Origin: Apostichopus leukothele
Lineage: Eukaryota; Echinodermata; Holothuroidea; Aspidochirotida; Stichopodidae
DNA length: 20,972 nt
Direction: 5' to 3'
Assembly (NCBI GenBank): GCA_010014835.2
Contig: JAAAKB020000009.1
Location: 1,206,092 to 1,227,063 of the forward strand
The notes beneath the pieces were generated by a model that saw only the letters and a program-made list of their open reading frames with translations, had not been told where the DNA came from and searched no databases. The position numbers and the translations under genes were made by a program. Below are positions 18,476 to 20,972 of the stretch, in pieces. Position 1 is the first letter of the stretch. Each line of letters starts with the position of its first letter.

Positions 18476-20924
18476 GCATCTCAGACAGATAGCCAGTCAG
18501 TCTTATTACATCATTATGTGCAGTCATGCCCATAGCATCTAGACACAAAAACACCTCAAGCACCCTTTACAATTGGTCAACAGTTTTTGCAAATGTCCCA
18601 ACATCACTCAATATAAACTTGTACTTGATCAAAGTATCAAAGCCAACCTTCAATATTTATTAATGATATTAAGGTGAATGAGTCGATAGGCAATGAATTA
18701 AAATTCTAGTCCAAATACTTTTCGCACAATAAATTACAATTACAAACTAATATTTGAAATGATATTTGACTAGTCAAGCTAATAAGCTACCTTGCTATGG
18801 GATATAGAGAAGCTTCAATAAATTGATCAAAATCATCATTAGTTGCTTAAAGCTACATTTATACTGAAAATTGCTAGAATTGTCAATATTGGTCATGTTG
18901 GAGCATGTATTGCAAATGTTCTTTTCAACATACATATTAAACATAGCAACTTCTACAAGTCATGTGCTGTTTGACTTGCCATCTCCTCAAAGTTGGTTAT
19001 TTTAGTCGTTCTGTTATAAAATACATTGTCTCTCACTCTAATGTTGACAAACAAAATGTCTTTTAAGCTTTTAGTTGGTGTGTGCCATATTGACTTAATG
19101 TTTGTCTTGCCATCACATAAGCAGTAGATGTCCATATTTCTTCCAGGAAATCCGGGCAGAGTGGGATAGGGGGGCATGACATTGATGTCCACCCTTCATC
19201 TTGGTTAGTACCTACTGTACACTGTATGTTGGAAAAAAAGGGTGGAGTTTTGAGGACCTCTAAGTGTTTTTGGTGGTTTGACGTTTCAAGGGTGATGGTC
19301 AAACTTTCCAAGTTCAGAAAACCACAAGATACAAGAAGTGTGTCCAAGACTTTATTGCCAAGAAAACTTGAATATAACTGGACATCTCATGTGAATTATA
19401 AGAAATTATTGAATAATTTGTGTTCCCTTTATGTGTGAGTCATGCATGAAATTATGATCTGCAGTTGGACATTAAAGCTGTTCGAAGCAAATAAGGCCAC
19501 ACAGGTACAATTAAAATTATTCAGGGCTTTTTTTCCAAATAAGGAGATATTCCTGAGACAGTACACAAAATTTGAAGAAACTTCCAGAGATGCTTTTTAT
19601 GTGGTACATGACATCCGGAGACTGTTCTCAGAAATCGGGAATGTCTGGCTCAGCTTACCTACTGTAGATGCAGCTTGTGGTTAAGCCATCTTGATATCAT
19701 GAGTACAGTATGTGAGCTCATTGTCTTAAAAATTTTGCATACCATTGATTTATAGCACATTTACCTTATATGTTTAATTCATATCATGCCAAAGATATAA
19801 AGGCAACTCTATGACGAGCTGTTATCTGAAAATATGCCAGTACATTTTTCTTATCCTAATAAAATTTAAAGCTTGTTGCCATGCTTTAATCATCCCACAT
19901 TGAAAAAAAATTGTGCTTGCATTAATATTACACTGTAAATCAATATACCAGTACTAGAGAACATGGACACATAACTTGTACACATAAAGGGAAAGAAATT
20001 TTATCAGATTTTTTTTTATACCAGATATGGTTATACTCTTACACTTATGGAACAGGATATATAAATTTTGGACAAAAAACACATTTGAATTTTAAAGAAA
20101 TTCTGTCCAAAGAAAAAGGTACTTTTCTTGATTTCAAATAATAATCAAGAGTTAGCTAAAGCCTACTTAACACTAACAGTGTATCAACAAATAATGTTAC
20201 ACAGGGTAAGTTGTTAACAGTTCGAGAGGACCAGATGTCTGTTTGACCACCAAAATCAGCTTACAGTAGTTGTTTAAATCAAGTTCATACAGCATTGTAA
20301 CTTAAGTAAAACCAGAAAGGTTAATGATAAATTGGTATCATCCTCCATCACTTTGGAGTCACTGATATGAAATAATTTTAAGTTGTGGTTTGATCTACCT
20401 AAAGGAGAGTATTACTGGCCCAAGGCAGGTGTTTGTATGAACTCACAAAACCTAAGTACACATTTCTCCTATATTTCATATGTTGGTTATAGATGTATGT
20501 TTGTGACAGATGATCATAAGCCAACAACTAGATGTACTATATATTCAACAGGTGATGATCACTCAGTCAATTCTTCTCGACAAACTTTCAAACTTCAACA
20601 ATGCATCTCTCTTTCTACAGATTTCTAGAGAATTTCTACAAACTGAATTTCTGCAGAAATCATTTTATCCCATTACAGTTTTCCTTTGAAAACCATTTGA
20701 ACATTTAACTTTACCAAAACATTTATATAACACATAAACCAAAGAGGCTCAGACACTCCAAAGAATGTCATTTTTAAACAGGACAATCTGGGTACATGTC
20801 AATCATAGTAACCATAATCCAATCAAATTGTTTCATTTTTATAATCTGTATGTCTTCTCAATACAAAGAATATCCATTTCTAAGCTCTTTCTCTTTTTCT
20901 TTTAATGCATGATACATATAAAAA
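18476..20924. other. AT-rich stretch with several unsupported open frames
   Basis: Frames of 70-94 codons occur on both strands between 18953 and 19684, and one of 81 codons at 20383-20628. None has a recognised domain or clear splice borders. GTTTGAC near 19275 and GTCAAAC near 19297 form a small inverted repeat. No mobile-element end was identified. Confidence 0.4.
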
Positions 20925-20963
20925 ATATTTAAAAAATTTTTTTTTTTTTTTGGGGGGGGTGGG
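20925..20963. repeat. T run followed by a G run at the window end
   Basis: After an A/T-rich stretch there are about 15 T at 20937-20951 and then 8 G, a T and 3 G. Runs of this kind are also frequent assembly-error sites. Confidence 0.8.
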
Positions 20964-20972
20964 CATGTGACT

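Overview
This window looks like AT-rich intronic and intergenic DNA from an animal, most likely a marine invertebrate such as an echinoderm. The reasons are large introns with GT/AG borders, 3' fragments of CR1/L2-type LINEs, a hAT-type terminus, a TTAA-flanked MITE, several tandem arrays, and a 100-N assembly gap. The organism call is an inference from composition and repeat style. No bacterial gene layout, rRNA or intact tRNA was seen.

The best host gene evidence is two minus-strand exons near the left end (5325-5420 and 235-348), separated by an intron of about 5.0 kb. Both are multiples of three, have good splice borders and join in phase into a helical segment resembling a spectrin-type repeat. 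I cannot name the gene. If it extends rightwards, the other 15.5 kb would be its upstream intron, with no further convincing exon. Most open reading frames here are short chance frames.

Region by region: 1-76 is the end of a hAT-like element cut by the window edge; 235-348 is an exon; about 1255-1620 is a 5'-truncated LINE tail; 2046-2225 is an 82-bp tandem duplication; 2380-2454 is a pyrimidine tract; 2640-3110 is an enhancer-like block; 3143-3895 is a 78-bp tandem array followed by purine-rich low-complexity DNA to about 4315; 5325-5420 is an exon; 5801-6310 is a 148-bp tandem repeat carrying nuclear-receptor-type half-sites; 6560-6960 is enhancer-like; 7121-7835 is an old minisatellite of about 33 bp; 9109-9338 is a complete MITE; 10060-10300 is enhancer-like with paired octamer-like sites and a kappa-B match; 10485-10805 is a LINE reverse-transcriptase fragment running into the gap; 10906-12700 is mixed repeat-derived sequence with broken coding-like stretches; 13299-13341 is a strong hairpin; 15400-16230 is the largest enhancer-like block, with a palindromic CRE; 18240-18475 is a small GC-rich island. 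The remainder is AT-rich DNA in which I see little.

The most interesting material is regulatory and repeat-based rather than a new gene system: composite receptor half-sites inside a tandem repeat, the deeply diverged minisatellite, the symmetrical octamer-like pair, and three or four candidate intronic enhancers. I found no convincing new multi-gene system.
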